DNA of 64,000 bases from CAWFXC01 sp963819735 (GTDB lineage: Bacteria; Actinomycetota; Acidimicrobiia; IMCC26256; DASPTH01): NCBI GenBank assembly GCA_963819735.1, contig CAWFXC010000001.1, forward strand, positions 1 through 64,000, given 5' to 3'. A program made the position numbers and the translations under genes. Of the stretch, positions 9,923-18,334 are shown piece after piece (the first letter of the stretch is position 1; every line of letters begins with the position of its first letter). The notes beneath the pieces were generated by a model. The model searched no databases. It was not told the origin of the DNA and saw only the letters and a list, made by a program, of their open reading frames with translations.

Positions 9923-10356
9923 CTACGTGCTCTCCAAGATCGACTTGAGTCGGTTCAGGTCCTTGCGGTTGGCTCGACGCATTGCCGGTGCCATCAACGA
10001 CGCGACCAGTTTGGAGAATCCGCTCGGTTCACCACGATTCCGTAGCCCCATCGTGGCAGTCACCGTCCGACTTCCAGGTATAGGTCGTTCCATCGGGAAT
10101 GGGCCTTCGGCGGTGCGCATAACGAACCGCTGATCCGGAATCCACTCGACGACCTCGTACGTATAGCGGAGCCGTCGCCCCAAGAACCGAGCGACGACTC
10201 GACCTGCGAACCGACCGCCAATGGCCGGTCGGTTTTCCGTTGCATCCACTCGATGTTCACGTACCAGTCCGGAGCATTCGACGGTTCCGCAGCGAACGCC
10301 GCGACCGCGTCCACGGGCCGGTCGATCGTGATCGTGGTCACCACATCCACCGACAT
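9923..10356 (-). pseudogene. SRPBCC-fold protein, frameshifted
   Basis: From 10356 the product starts MSVDVVTTITIDRPVDAVAA and NAPDWYVNIEWMQRKTDRPL, a clear SRPBCC (polyketide cyclase/START-like) N-terminus. The frame changes near 10200 to RFAGRVVARFLGRRLRYTYE and VVEWIPDQRFVMRTAEGPFP. A short out-of-frame stretch around 10060-10090 is then followed by LRNRGEPSGFSKLVASLMAP and MRRANRKDLNRLKSIL. The family binds hydrophobic ligands or helps modify polyketides. All domain parts are present, so the damage is a few indels only. The next gene upstream on the same strand is the ABM-fold gene. Confidence 0.65.
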
Positions 10357-10370
10357 GAGGTCCGCGGCTC

Positions 10371-10676
10371 TCAGAGGTCGAGACCGATGGCGGCCACCGG
10401 CTTGGTGACCGTCATTTGGGGAGGTCCGGCAGCCAACGGCCCGAACGCAGACATAGCCGCTTGCATCGCTTGCGATTGGCCGTGTTGCTGCATCGACTGC
10501 TGGTCGGTCATGAGCGCGAAGAACCAGAACGTATCGTCGGGACCGCGGTGATAGGAGTAGACCTCGACGCCCGGCTCGTCGCTCGCCGCATCGACCATCG
10601 CCGAAAGAACCGCGGCCATCTCGTCGCCCTTGCCGTCCAGACACTTGATAGACCCGATCATCGAAACCTTGCTCAT
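10371..10676 (-). CDS. Antibiotic biosynthesis monooxygenase (ABM)-fold protein
   Basis: A 101-residue protein starting MSKVSMIGSIKCLDGKGDEM. The pattern MIGSIKCLDGKGDEMAAVLS, PGVEVYSYHRGPDDTFWFFA and QSMQQHGQSQAMQAAMSAFG is that of ABM (dimeric alpha-beta barrel) proteins. These include cofactor-free oxygenases, haem-degrading enzymes and stress-response proteins of unknown substrate. A longer in-frame extension to 10895 has no family similarity, so the Met at 10676 is chosen. It precedes the SRPBCC gene with a 14-base gap; co-transcription is likely. Confidence 0.7.
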   Translation of the reverse strand: MSKVSMIGSIKCLDGKGDEMAAVLSAMVDAASDEPGVEVYSYHRGPDDTFWFFALMTDQQSMQQHGQSQAMQAAMSAFGPLAAGPPQMTVTKPVAAIGLDL

Positions 10677-10796
10677 CGACCGTCTCCTCGATCCAGCCGT
10701 CGCGAACGATCGCGATGACGCCCCCATCATGTCTCGATAGCTGCGTTGCCGCTTGCCCACCCCGGCCCACCCCGGCGTCCGGGAAGTCCCCCGAGC

Positions 10797-10977
10797 AGAT
10801 ACGTGAAGCTCTACCGAGCCGATCCCCGAGACCGAGAGGACCTCATGAGCCTGTGGCCACTCCGCAACTTCGCCCGCGCTCGACGACGCCTTCACGAGTG
10901 CCTACCGACACGCGCCGGACGATGAGTACCTCGCCAGCTACATCGACGACGTCGCCCGCGATCGGCATCGCGGCTGA
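10797..10977 (+). pseudogene. C-terminal remnant of a DUF6036-like toxin
   Basis: KLYRADPRDREDLMSLWPLR, then after a frameshift DAFTSAYRHAPDDEYLASYI ending DDVARDRHRG and a stop at 10975. It closely matches residues about 122-170 of the intact gene at 22849-23499 at both protein and DNA level. It retains what looks like the natural C-terminus, which the intact copy lacks. The N-terminal two-thirds are gone. The remaining DNA between 10677 and 11153 holds nothing else I recognise. Confidence 0.75.
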
Positions 10978-11153
10978 AGAGACGAAGTGTTCCCGTGGCG
11001 AACTGATCAGCCGGATGGCGCTAGATGTATGGCGCCAGCCTTGGCGCCCCAATCTACCTACGGCCCGTGCTCTGGCTCAGAACTCACCTGAATTGCGCTC
11101 TCGCAATCTCTTTGTGGTCGCGGGCTCGTAGTTCTTACGTCGAGGGGAGCGCG

Positions 11154-11864
11154 GTGTCACGCGGAAGGAATTTCAAGTCGTCTGGTGGGGTAGAGGTTTC
11201 CGCTCGGGGACTTTCGCAACGGTACCGAATCCCGGGTGGGGGCGAACTGGCCGTTCTCGAGAATCTCGATCTCGAGCTCGTGAGCGGCGAGCGGGTTGCG
11301 ATTGTTGGGCGGTCGGGCGCCGGGAAAACGACGTTGCTCGCTCTGCTGGGCGGTCTCGAACGGCTGCAACGTGGTGAGTTGCGTGTCGGCGACGTGGATC
11401 TGACCATGCTCGGTGGTGATGATCTCGCGGGGTACCGGCGCGAAACGGTCGGATTCGTATTTCAGCACTTCGGATTAGTGGACAGCTTGACGGCGCTCGA
11501 AAACGTCGAGTTGGCGATGAGCATTGCCGCGGTCAACGCGCGGGATCGGCGAGCGCGTGCACATGGGTTGTTGGACCAGGTCGGTCTTGCGGACCGCGCG
11601 GACCATCTTCCGGGTGCACTCAGCGGCGGTGAGCGTCAGCGTGTTGCGATCGCCCGGGCGGTGGCGAACGATCCGAGTCTCATTCTTGCTGACGAGCCGA
11701 GTGGCAACTTGGACGCGGATTCGACCGAGCTAGTGCTCGACGTTCTCGATTCGCTGGCGGCCGAGCGGGGCTGCACGTTCGTGATCGCCACGCACGATCG
11801 GGCAGTCACTGCCCGCGCGAATCGTGAATTGAGACTCGAGAGTGGAGTGCTGAAACCGAGATGA
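11154..11864 (+). CDS. ABC transporter ATP-binding protein (LolD/MacB type)
   Basis: Starts at a GTG preceded by GAGGGGAG; 236 residues. Walker A is GRSGAGKT (residues 52-59), the Q-loop lies in VGFVFQHFG, the signature motif is LSGGERQRVAIARA, Walker B is LILADEPSGNLD and the H-loop is VIATHD. This set and the short length match the ATPases of MacB/LolCDE/FtsEX exporters, which drive extracytoplasmic transport of lipoproteins or peptides rather than uptake. The stop overlaps the permease start (ATGA), so the two are translationally coupled. Confidence 0.92.
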   Translation: MSRGRNFKSSGGVEVSARGLSQRYRIPGGGELAVLENLDLELVSGERVAIVGRSGAGKTTLLALLGGLERLQRGELRVGDVDLTMLGGDDLAGYRRETVGFVFQHFGLVDSLTALENVELAMSIAAVNARDRRARAHGLLDQVGLADRADHLPGALSGGERQRVAIARAVANDPSLILADEPSGNLDADSTELVLDVLDSLAAERGCTFVIATHDRAVTARANRELRLESGVLKPR

Positions 11865-13193
11865 GTTGGCGCGACGCGGGAGTGATGGCGCTGCGGAGCA
11901 TCCGTCGACGTCTAGGGCGGGTATTGCTGACGGTGGCGGCGGTGATGTTGGCAGCGGCGTTGCTCTCGGCGTTGTTGATCGCGGTCGGGGCGGCGCGAAC
12001 GCGCGTGTTGTCAGCGGTCTCGAAGGGTGGGCCGTTGACAGGTATCGAGGTCTTCCCGAATACGGCGGACGTCGGTCAACTCGACAGCGACAGTGCCAAG
12101 CTTGGGGCTTCTCGCCCGATCGACGACGCAGCAGTTCGTCGCATCGGGCAGATCCCGAATGTCGCGTCGGTAGTACCCCTCATCGGAACACCGGTCGTCG
12201 TCATCCCTCCCCAAAATTCGACCGCAGCGGGACCGTCCCGACCATTTCGCGACACATTGACCGGCGTCGACCTACGCGGCGCGCCGCATCTTCCCGTCAC
12301 GATCATCGCGGGGCGTCTTCCCGGAGCCGGGTCGCTGCGCGAAGTCGCGGTGACCGAAGCGTACCTGCGGCTCGTCGGATTGGGGGACAAGGACGCCGAG
12401 CGTGCCGTAGGAACGGTGGTCGAAATCGGCGCCCCGCGAATCGTCGTCGATACCGGACAGACATCGGTGCGAGCCCGTTGGACACGCAGTGTCGTCGTCG
12501 GCGTTGTCGCCGCGGAGGGAATTTCGGGTCACCTGGTGTCGTCACTTGCTCAGGTCGCGCAGAATCGAGGTTGGTCCGCCGCGAGTGACATCCCCAGCGA
12601 TCCCGATCTCGCCCGCTTCGCCGCGTGATCTGATCGATACGTCTCCGTACAGTCTGCTCTTTGTTGATTCCCGAGGTCTGGGAAGCGTCGCGACGGTGCG
12701 CGCCGCGATCACCCACATCGGCTTCTCGTCAAGCGCGCCCGAGAGCCTGATCACTTCGGTGGACCGATACACCCATGTCGTCGAAATCGTGCTGACCGCC
12801 ATTGGACTGATAGCGCTCGGGATCGCCGCACTGGGAATCACGAACGCGATGATGGCCGCGGTTCGGGAACGCCGCACCGACATCGGAGTGCTGAAAGCGA
12901 TCGGAGCACGCGATCGCGACGTACGGAGAATCTTCCTCGTCGAGGCCGCCGCGCTCGGATTCGTAGGCGGCATCCTCGGAACCGCGCTCGGCTACCTCGT
13001 CGCGCGTCTCGTCGGGCTGGCCGTCAACCATTATCTGACGAGCGAGGGTCTGACCGGCGTCCACGTCGGCCTGCCCCTGGTCGTGATCGCGATCGGCGTT
13101 GCCGGCTCCACCGTCCTCGCGCTCGTTGCGGGAGCCGCGCCCGCGCAACGCGCCGCGCGAATCCCGGCCCGCCAGGCGATGGCCGACTCATGA
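11861..13193 (+). CDS. FtsX/MacB-type ABC permease, one frameshift at 12626
   Basis: Part one (11861-12628) has a cytoplasmic start MSWRDAGVMALRSIRRRLGR, a first membrane helix at about residues 18-45 and an extracytoplasmic MacB_PCD-like domain ending FAA at a TGA. Part two, one base further on, continues DLIDTSPYSLLFVDSRGLGS with three more helices. These include ALGIAALGITNAMMAAVRER and the cytoplasmic motif IGVLKAIGARDRDVRRIFLV, and it ends IPARQAMADS. Skipping one base at 12626 (GCG-t-GAT) gives a normal protein of about 443 residues. It is either a real single-base lesion or a sequencing error. It overlaps both the ATPase and the following lipoprotein gene by 4 bases. Confidence 0.75.
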
Positions 13194-13828
13194 AGCCTCG
13201 CCAACACGCCCGCCGCGCCGTCGGATGCATGGCGGTCGCGGCACTGCTCGCGGTCGGATGCAGCGGAGCGCCGGTTGCCAAGGCATTGCCACCCGAGACC
13301 AATGGACGCACAACGCTCTACGTCTCGCTCGGCGGAGACGACAATGGGGGTGGTCGTGACAACCTCGCAGGCGGGTGGCCGCAGCTGCTGTTCCGCAGCG
13401 CGCTGCCGCAAACGGCAGTGTTCGTCAATCTCTCGAACCCCCGCTCCGGCGCGGCTGAAATTCTCTCGCGTCAGGTGGGCGTGGCGGCCGCGTTACGGCC
13501 CGACATCGTCACGATCACCTTGATTGACGACGCCGAACGCGGCACCGATCCAGCGCTGGTCGCCACGGATCTCGACGAGGTACTCGGACGCCTGCGTGCC
13601 GATCACGCGGCGAGAGTCCTCGTGGGGACGATTCCCGACGGTGTCACGACGCCAGCCGCGACCAACGCCCTGAATGCCGTCATCACCAAGGTCGCAGGCG
13701 CCAGCGACGCCGCGGTCGTCGATCTCAGCGCCACGCAAGGCACGAGTCCGGAACTGACCGCGACGCGGATCGCCGACGCGTTCGCGACGGCTATCCGGGC
13801 GAAGCGATCAGACCACCGCGCTAACTGA
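13190..13828 (+). CDS. Lipoprotein with SGNH-like fold, lacking the GDS motif
   Basis: A 212-residue protein. The signal peptide ends in the lipobox AVGC (residues about 21-24), so it is probably a lipid-anchored extracytoplasmic protein. TTLYVSLGGDDNGG sits where SGNH hydrolases have the G-D-S nucleophile block, and ALRPDIVTITLIDDAERGTD resembles the third block. No serine is in the nucleophile position, so hydrolase activity is doubtful. It overlaps the permease stop by 4 bases and belongs to the exporter operon, perhaps as a substrate-binding or accessory component. Its 3' end overlaps the convergent anti-sigma gene by 8 bases. Confidence 0.7.
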   Translation: MKPRQHARRAVGCMAVAALLAVGCSGAPVAKALPPETNGRTTLYVSLGGDDNGGGRDNLAGGWPQLLFRSALPQTAVFVNLSNPRSGAAEILSRQVGVAAALRPDIVTITLIDDAERGTDPALVATDLDEVLGRLRADHAARVLVGTIPDGVTTPAATNALNAVITKVAGASDAAVVDLSATQGTSPELTATRIADAFATAIRAKRSDHRAN

Positions 13829-14588
13829 CTGTACCGCTCATCATCACGGGCGAAGACGGCTCGGCGTCGCCCGGTGCCGATTCGCGGGTGACCTCGAAAC
13901 CGGTGACAGTACCGGAGAGCCGGAACGGGACGACGCGGGGATCCTGGCCCAACAGACCCACCGACACCATCCGCGCGGTCGCATCGCCGGCTTTGGCCCA
14001 GAGTTGGTAGGTGTCAGCGGCGTCGAGCTGTGGGAGGTTGCTGTCCATGAAGTAGCCGCTGCCGTCGGGCATCATCACGATGTGTCCGGTATGCGTCCCG
14101 TCCGAGGACGCGAGCGCAATGGTGTGCGCGCCCGGCATGTTCTCGGCTGCTCGGGCGGCGGCGCGCATCGTGTCGGTGTGCATGGCCGTGGCCAGGTTGT
14201 CGATACGGCGTTGTTGATGGACGACCTGGATGCCGAGCACGATGACCGCGATCAAGGCGGCAGCCACGCACAGTGCTGCGGCGATCTGAGCTGGTCGGCG
14301 CGACCGGCGTCGCGGCCGCGTCGGGTGGAGCACGGGAGGTTCGTGGTGGAACGGCGTTGAGGCGACCTGACTTCGCAACGAGTCTTCGATTCGGGACCAG
14401 AGCGAGACGGGTGCACGAGTCTCGTCGTGGGCGAGCAACATTGCGATCTCGCGCAACGACTCAACTTCGGTGCGGGCACGCTCGTCCTGTTCGACGTAGC
14501 GGGCCACCTGCTCGTGTTCGTCAGGCTCGAGTGCGTCCAGCGCATACAGCGGTAAGAGCTCCTCGAGCTCTTCTCGATTCAGCTCCAT
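13821..14588 (-). CDS. Anti-sigma factor, RskA-like
   Basis: A 255-residue protein. The N-terminal LEELLPLYALDALEPDEHEQ with VARYVEQDERARTEVESLRE is the sigma-binding helical domain of RskA-type anti-sigma factors. A single membrane helix (AAALCVAAALIAVIVLGIQV, about residues 104-123) follows a basic stretch. The outer domain contains the RskA pattern DSNLPQLDAADTYQLWAKAG. The protein holds its sigma factor at the membrane and usually releases it after proteolysis. The start overlaps the sigma gene's end by 10 bases, so both are made in fixed ratio. Confidence 0.9.
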   Translation of the reverse strand: MELNREELEELLPLYALDALEPDEHEQVARYVEQDERARTEVESLREIAMLLAHDETRAPVSLWSRIEDSLRSQVASTPFHHEPPVLHPTRPRRRSRRPAQIAAALCVAAALIAVIVLGIQVVHQQRRIDNLATAMHTDTMRAAARAAENMPGAHTIALASSDGTHTGHIVMMPDGSGYFMDSNLPQLDAADTYQLWAKAGDATARMVSVGLLGQDPRVVPFRLSGTVTGFEVTRESAPGDAEPSSPVMMSGTVS

Positions 14589-15157
14589 GGCGACGTGATC
14601 CCGGTTTCCTCGAGCGCATCACGCAGCCGGCGGAGCCCCACGCGGATTCGGCTCTTGACCGTGCCCTCGGGTTGTTCGAGCAACACGGCGACCTCGCGGT
14701 ACGTGTGGCCTCCGAGATAGGCGAGTTCGATGGCGCGTCGCTCGTCGTCCGACAGACGTTCGAGCGATCGTCGGATCTGCTCGGCAACGGTGAGATCCCA
14801 GATTTCACGTTCGAGGTCGTATTCCACGTCGTCGTGCAACCGGGCTTGGCGTACCTCCCGGGCTCGGCGGGACGACTCGGCCCGGACCAGGTCGATAGCA
14901 CGGCTGTGGACGTTCGCCATGAGGAAAGACCGCATCGAGCCGCGCCCGGGATCGAACCTTTCGGGGTCGTTCCACAAGCGAATGAACACCTCCTGCACGA
15001 CTTCCTCAGCCAAGGACGGTTCGCCGATGACTCGTCTCGCCAAGCCGAACGTGGCGTCGCCATGTCGGCGGTAGGCCTCGGCCAGCGCTTCCTGACGGAA
15101 GCGCGCGATCGCCACGATGAGCGCGGCGTCGCTGGCTTCGCGTAGATCTGGGTTCAC
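14579..15157 (-). CDS. ECF RNA polymerase sigma factor (SigK-like)
   Basis: A 192-residue protein. Region 2 is visible in FGLARRVIGEPSLAEEVVQE and VFIRLWNDPERFDPGRGSMR, and region 4 in LERLSDDERRAIELAYLGGH followed by TYREVAVLLEQPEGTVKSRI. This is the architecture of group IV sigma factors, and the adjacent RskA-like anti-sigma factor supports the SigK class. It directs transcription of a stress regulon and usually its own operon. The gene lies 73 bases downstream of the epimerase on the same strand and may be co-transcribed with it. Confidence 0.92.
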   Translation of the reverse strand: MNPDLREASDAALIVAIARFRQEALAEAYRRHGDATFGLARRVIGEPSLAEEVVQEVFIRLWNDPERFDPGRGSMRSFLMANVHSRAIDLVRAESSRRAREVRQARLHDDVEYDLEREIWDLTVAEQIRRSLERLSDDERRAIELAYLGGHTYREVAVLLEQPEGTVKSRIRVGLRRLRDALEETGITSPWS

Positions 15158-15230
15158 CGCGTCTCCGATGGGGTGCTCGTAGTACGGAGCGAGCGCGGTG
15201 TTCGGATCACTTTCCGGCCGGACGCGGGTC

Positions 15231-16277
15231 TCAGGCCCTCAAGGGCACTCTGGCGAACTCGGTCATTCCTGCCTCGAATGACACGGCGGCTTGGAATCCG
15301 AGAGCTGCACGGGCGGCGTCCGGCGCGCCGAACACATGACGGACGTCTCCGAGGCGAAAGCGCGGCACGACGATCGGCGCAGGAGTCCCAACCGGGAAGC
15401 CGCGCCCGAGGGCCTGCGCCATCTCGAGCACGGTATGCGGCTCACCTGTAGCAATGTTGAAGGTCCCGACGATGTCTCGGTCCGCGCCGAGCGCCAGCAG
15501 ATTCGCATGGGCCACGTCCCGAACGTGGACGAAGTCGCGTCGCTGTCTCCCGTCTTCGAAAACCAGCGGCGACCGCGCGGCCTCGTATGCGCTCCGGAAG
15601 ATCGCGGCGACACCCGCGTAGGGGGTGTCGCGTGGCATCCTCGGGCCGTACACGTTGTGGTATCGCAATGCCACGACGGGAGCGTCGTGCTCGCGGCCCC
15701 ACGCGGCGCAAAGATGCTCTTGGTGCAGTTTCGTGGCCGCGTAGACGTTGCGGGGATCTGGCGGGGTGGCCTCGGTGACCGGTCGGGGCTCGAGGGCAAG
15801 CCCGCACCAGGGGCAGCCCGGTTCCCAGCGGCCTGTCTCGAGGTCGGATCGGCGGCGAGGCGGCGGGCGGACGTCGCCGTGCTCGACGCACGTGTAGCTG
15901 CCTTCGCCGTAGACGACCATGCTGCTCGCGACGACCAACCGACCGTCGAAGCGTCGCTCGTGCAACGCCTGGAGGAGCACTGCGGTGCCAAGGTCATTGT
16001 GACGGACGTAGTCGACGGCGTCGCCGAAGTCGACACCGAGCCCCACCATCGCTGCCTGGTGACAGACCGAGTCGACACCTTCCAGCGCACGCCGGATGCA
16101 GTCGGGATCCGCGACATCACCCCAGAGGTACTCGGCATCCAGGTTCAGGTAGCCGGGTCGGCTGCGATGGGCTCCCGGATGGAGCAGGTCAAGGACGCGG
16201 ATCTCGTGGCCGTCGGCCACGAGATGATCGACGATGCACGAACCGATGAAGCCGGCGCCTCCGGTCACCAGGATCAC
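15231..16277 (-). CDS. NAD-dependent sugar epimerase/dehydratase
   Basis: A 348-residue extended SDR. ILVTGGAGFIGSCIVDHLVA carries the Rossmann GxxGxxG motif; SSMVVYGEG precedes the catalytic YAATKLHQE (YxxxK) and GRQRRDFVHVRDVAHA follows. This is the UDP-glucose 4-epimerase / nucleotide-sugar epimerase group. A Cys-rich insertion (EPGCPWCGLALEP) between the SSM block and the active-site Tyr is unusual and could hold a metal. The GTG at 16277 is chosen because it overlaps the upstream gene's stop as GTGA; in-frame upstream codons to 16337 lie inside that gene. Likely acts in cell-surface glycan synthesis with its neighbours. Confidence 0.85.
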   Translation of the reverse strand: MILVTGGAGFIGSCIVDHLVADGHEIRVLDLLHPGAHRSRPGYLNLDAEYLWGDVADPDCIRRALEGVDSVCHQAAMVGLGVDFGDAVDYVRHNDLGTAVLLQALHERRFDGRLVVASSMVVYGEGSYTCVEHGDVRPPPRRRSDLETGRWEPGCPWCGLALEPRPVTEATPPDPRNVYAATKLHQEHLCAAWGREHDAPVVALRYHNVYGPRMPRDTPYAGVAAIFRSAYEAARSPLVFEDGRQRRDFVHVRDVAHANLLALGADRDIVGTFNIATGEPHTVLEMAQALGRGFPVGTPAPIVVPRFRLGDVRHVFGAPDAARAALGFQAAVSFEAGMTEFARVPLRA

Positions 16278-17638
16278 CACGGACTCCGAACCAACGTCTG
16301 CAATCCGATCGCGAACGTCACCTGCATTGCGAGCCACCGGGAAGCAACGTGCAATGAACCCGCGTCCCGCTCACGGCCCTGGATACCAGGCTCGAGGGCA
16401 AGCACCGCAGCGGCAGGGAGGACCCACATCGCAAACGGCAGCCAAATACGTTCAACCTCCCCTTTCGACATGCCCGTGAGATCCGCCAAAGCGACCACGA
16501 CCAACGCCGCGCCGACCACCGACCAGAGCCGCCGATCGCGCAGTCGCCCGAGCGCAACTGCGATCGCAGGGCCGAGCACGATCGCGAAACACGCGAGGTC
16601 GGCGATCAGGAACTCGACGTAGGGGCGATGCGCCGCCACTCCAGCGAAGTATCGAGCGCGCGTCGCAGCCAACCCATCGAACCACCAGAACCCCGCGACC
16701 GCGAATGCGAGGAACACCGGGCTCGCTCCGAGCGCGGCGAACGCGAGCGGCCGCACGCGCCGTCGCCGCCACGCGACTGTCGCCGGCACGATCGCGAGGA
16801 GCACAAGCCCGTACGAGAGGAACGCGGTGACCCCGAACAGGACACCACCGGCCAACGCCAGCAGGTCACCACGGCGGTCACGCCGCGCGGTTGCCAGCAC
16901 AACGAGCGCGACGGCCCACACGCTCACCCCGGCATAGAACGCGTCGGAACTCGTCGCGACCCAGATCGCGACCGGCGCGCACGCCACGAACGGAGCCGCC
17001 GCACGCGCTGCGGTTTCCCCAGCGACGTTGCGCACGGCCAGCAGTACCGCCGAAATGGCGAGGACCCCGACCGTGATCTCGAGGGTCGCCACCCAGCCCG
17101 GTTGGGCCAAGCCGACGCGGTCGAGACCCCACAGGATCAGCAGAAACCCGGGCGGATGACCCTGCACGTGGACGTGGAACGTTGCGATCTGGCTGACGAA
17201 ACCCCGCAAGAACGCACCGGGTGAGCCAACCCGGCCGACGTCGATGAGGTATTCCGATCGCAATCCCACGGATGCCACGAGACCGTGTACACCGTCCACG
17301 AGCGCGAGAGCGACGGCCCAGGCCGCGCCCAGCACCGTCGATGCGGCCAGCACCGTCGGCCAGCGCGCGAAACGGCTGACGCGCGGACCCCAGGCCACCG
17401 CGACCGCCCCGACCACAATCGCGAAGACCAGTCGCCAGCTCGGACGCCAGTCGAGAGTCGCGTCGAGCGGGGGAAACGGAATCTTCAACTGTGCGCCGTG
17501 GTCAACCAACCGCAGCAACGCGAATCGAGCGACGATCACGAGCGCCACCCATGCGCCCAGCGCAATGAGTGACGGTCGCGGTGCACGCAAGGTCCGATCC
17601 ACATCTGTCCTACGGAGCCGCGCCCGAGTTCGGCTCAT
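16274..17638 (-). CDS. Multi-spanning membrane protein, GT-C-like
   Basis: About 454 residues from the ATG at 17638, with roughly ten or eleven hydrophobic segments from SLIALGAWVALVIVARFALL to the C-terminal helices. The architecture and the loop FHVHVQGHPPGFLLILWGLD with its His and Pro cluster resemble polyprenyl-phosphate-dependent GT-C glycosyltransferases, but I see no decisive motif. It is coupled to the epimerase (GTGA overlap) and divergent from the GT2 gene at 17693 with 54 bases between the starts. A role in moving or attaching sugars outside the membrane fits the context and is inferred. Confidence 0.65.
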   Translation of the reverse strand: MSRTRARLRRTDVDRTLRAPRPSLIALGAWVALVIVARFALLRLVDHGAQLKIPFPPLDATLDWRPSWRLVFAIVVGAVAVAWGPRVSRFARWPTVLAASTVLGAAWAVALALVDGVHGLVASVGLRSEYLIDVGRVGSPGAFLRGFVSQIATFHVHVQGHPPGFLLILWGLDRVGLAQPGWVATLEITVGVLAISAVLLAVRNVAGETAARAAAPFVACAPVAIWVATSSDAFYAGVSVWAVALVVLATARRDRRGDLLALAGGVLFGVTAFLSYGLVLLAIVPATVAWRRRRVRPLAFAALGASPVFLAFAVAGFWWFDGLAATRARYFAGVAAHRPYVEFLIADLACFAIVLGPAIAVALGRLRDRRLWSVVGAALVVVALADLTGMSKGEVERIWLPFAMWVLPAAAVLALEPGIQGRERDAGSLHVASRWLAMQVTFAIGLQTLVRSPW

Positions 17639-17692
17639 CCAGATGCACGACGGGCGTCGTACTGCGCACGACAAGCCGAGTTGAGGAGCGCG

Positions 17693-18334
17693 ATGCCTGA
17701 GGTGATCTTGCCGGTGTTGAATGAAGCCGCGGCGATATCCGAGGTCCTCGCGTCGCTTCCGCTGGGATGGACTCCGATCGTTGTCGACAACGGATCGACG
17801 GATTCGTCCGCGGCGATCGCGCGATCCGCGGGTGCGTTCGTTGTCGTCGAGCCGCAACGAGGGTTCGGCGCGGCGTGTTTCGCCGGGCTGCACGCGGCGA
17901 CGGCCGACGTCGTCGCGTTCATGGACTGTGACGGCTCGCTCGACGGTGCCGATCTGGCCCGCCTCGCCCAGCCGGTGATCGCCGGCGACGCCGATCTCGT
18001 CCTCGGCGCTCGCCGCCCACAACCAGGGGCGTGGCCAATCCGATTACGAGTCGCGAACCGCTACCTGGCGCGTGCGGTGCGGAAACGGACCGGTGTCGCG
18101 TTGACCGACCTCGGCCCCATGCGGGCCGCCCGCCGCTCCGCGCTGCTCGAACTCGGGCTCCGTGATCGACGTTTTGGTTGGCCGCTCGAGATGGTGCTCG
18201 CCGCCGCAGCCGCGCAGTGGCGCATCCACGAGCTGGGAGTCGAATATCGACCTCGCGTTGGACGCTCGAAGGTCACCGGCACCGTGACCGGCACCCTTCG
18301 GACCGTGTCTGACATGCGGGCGGTGCTTCGATGA
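17693..18334 (+). CDS. Family 2 glycosyltransferase
   Basis: A 213-residue GT-A fold protein from the ATG after TTGAGGAG. VILPVLNEAAAISEVLASLP and PIVVDNGSTDSSAAIARSAG form the nucleotide-sugar binding start. VVAFMDCDGSLDG carries the DxD-like metal motif, and the end is soluble with no membrane helix. Such short GT2 proteins commonly use polyprenyl phosphate or a small acceptor. First gene of a five-gene run whose members overlap by 4 bases each, so they are translated as a unit. Confidence 0.85.
   Translation: MPEVILPVLNEAAAISEVLASLPLGWTPIVVDNGSTDSSAAIARSAGAFVVVEPQRGFGAACFAGLHAATADVVAFMDCDGSLDGADLARLAQPVIAGDADLVLGARRPQPGAWPIRLRVANRYLARAVRKRTGVALTDLGPMRAARRSALLELGLRDRRFGWPLEMVLAAAAAQWRIHELGVEYRPRVGRSKVTGTVTGTLRTVSDMRAVLR

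Noticed and set aside
12600..12640. prfB-like programmed frameshift
   Set aside because: The stop is TGA and the shift is +1, but I see no slippery codon or ribosome-binding element at the required distance.
15173..15230. Separate small gene between the epimerase and the sigma gene
   Set aside because: The gap is only 73 bases and the plus-strand frame starting there continues through the epimerase as an Arg-rich shadow.
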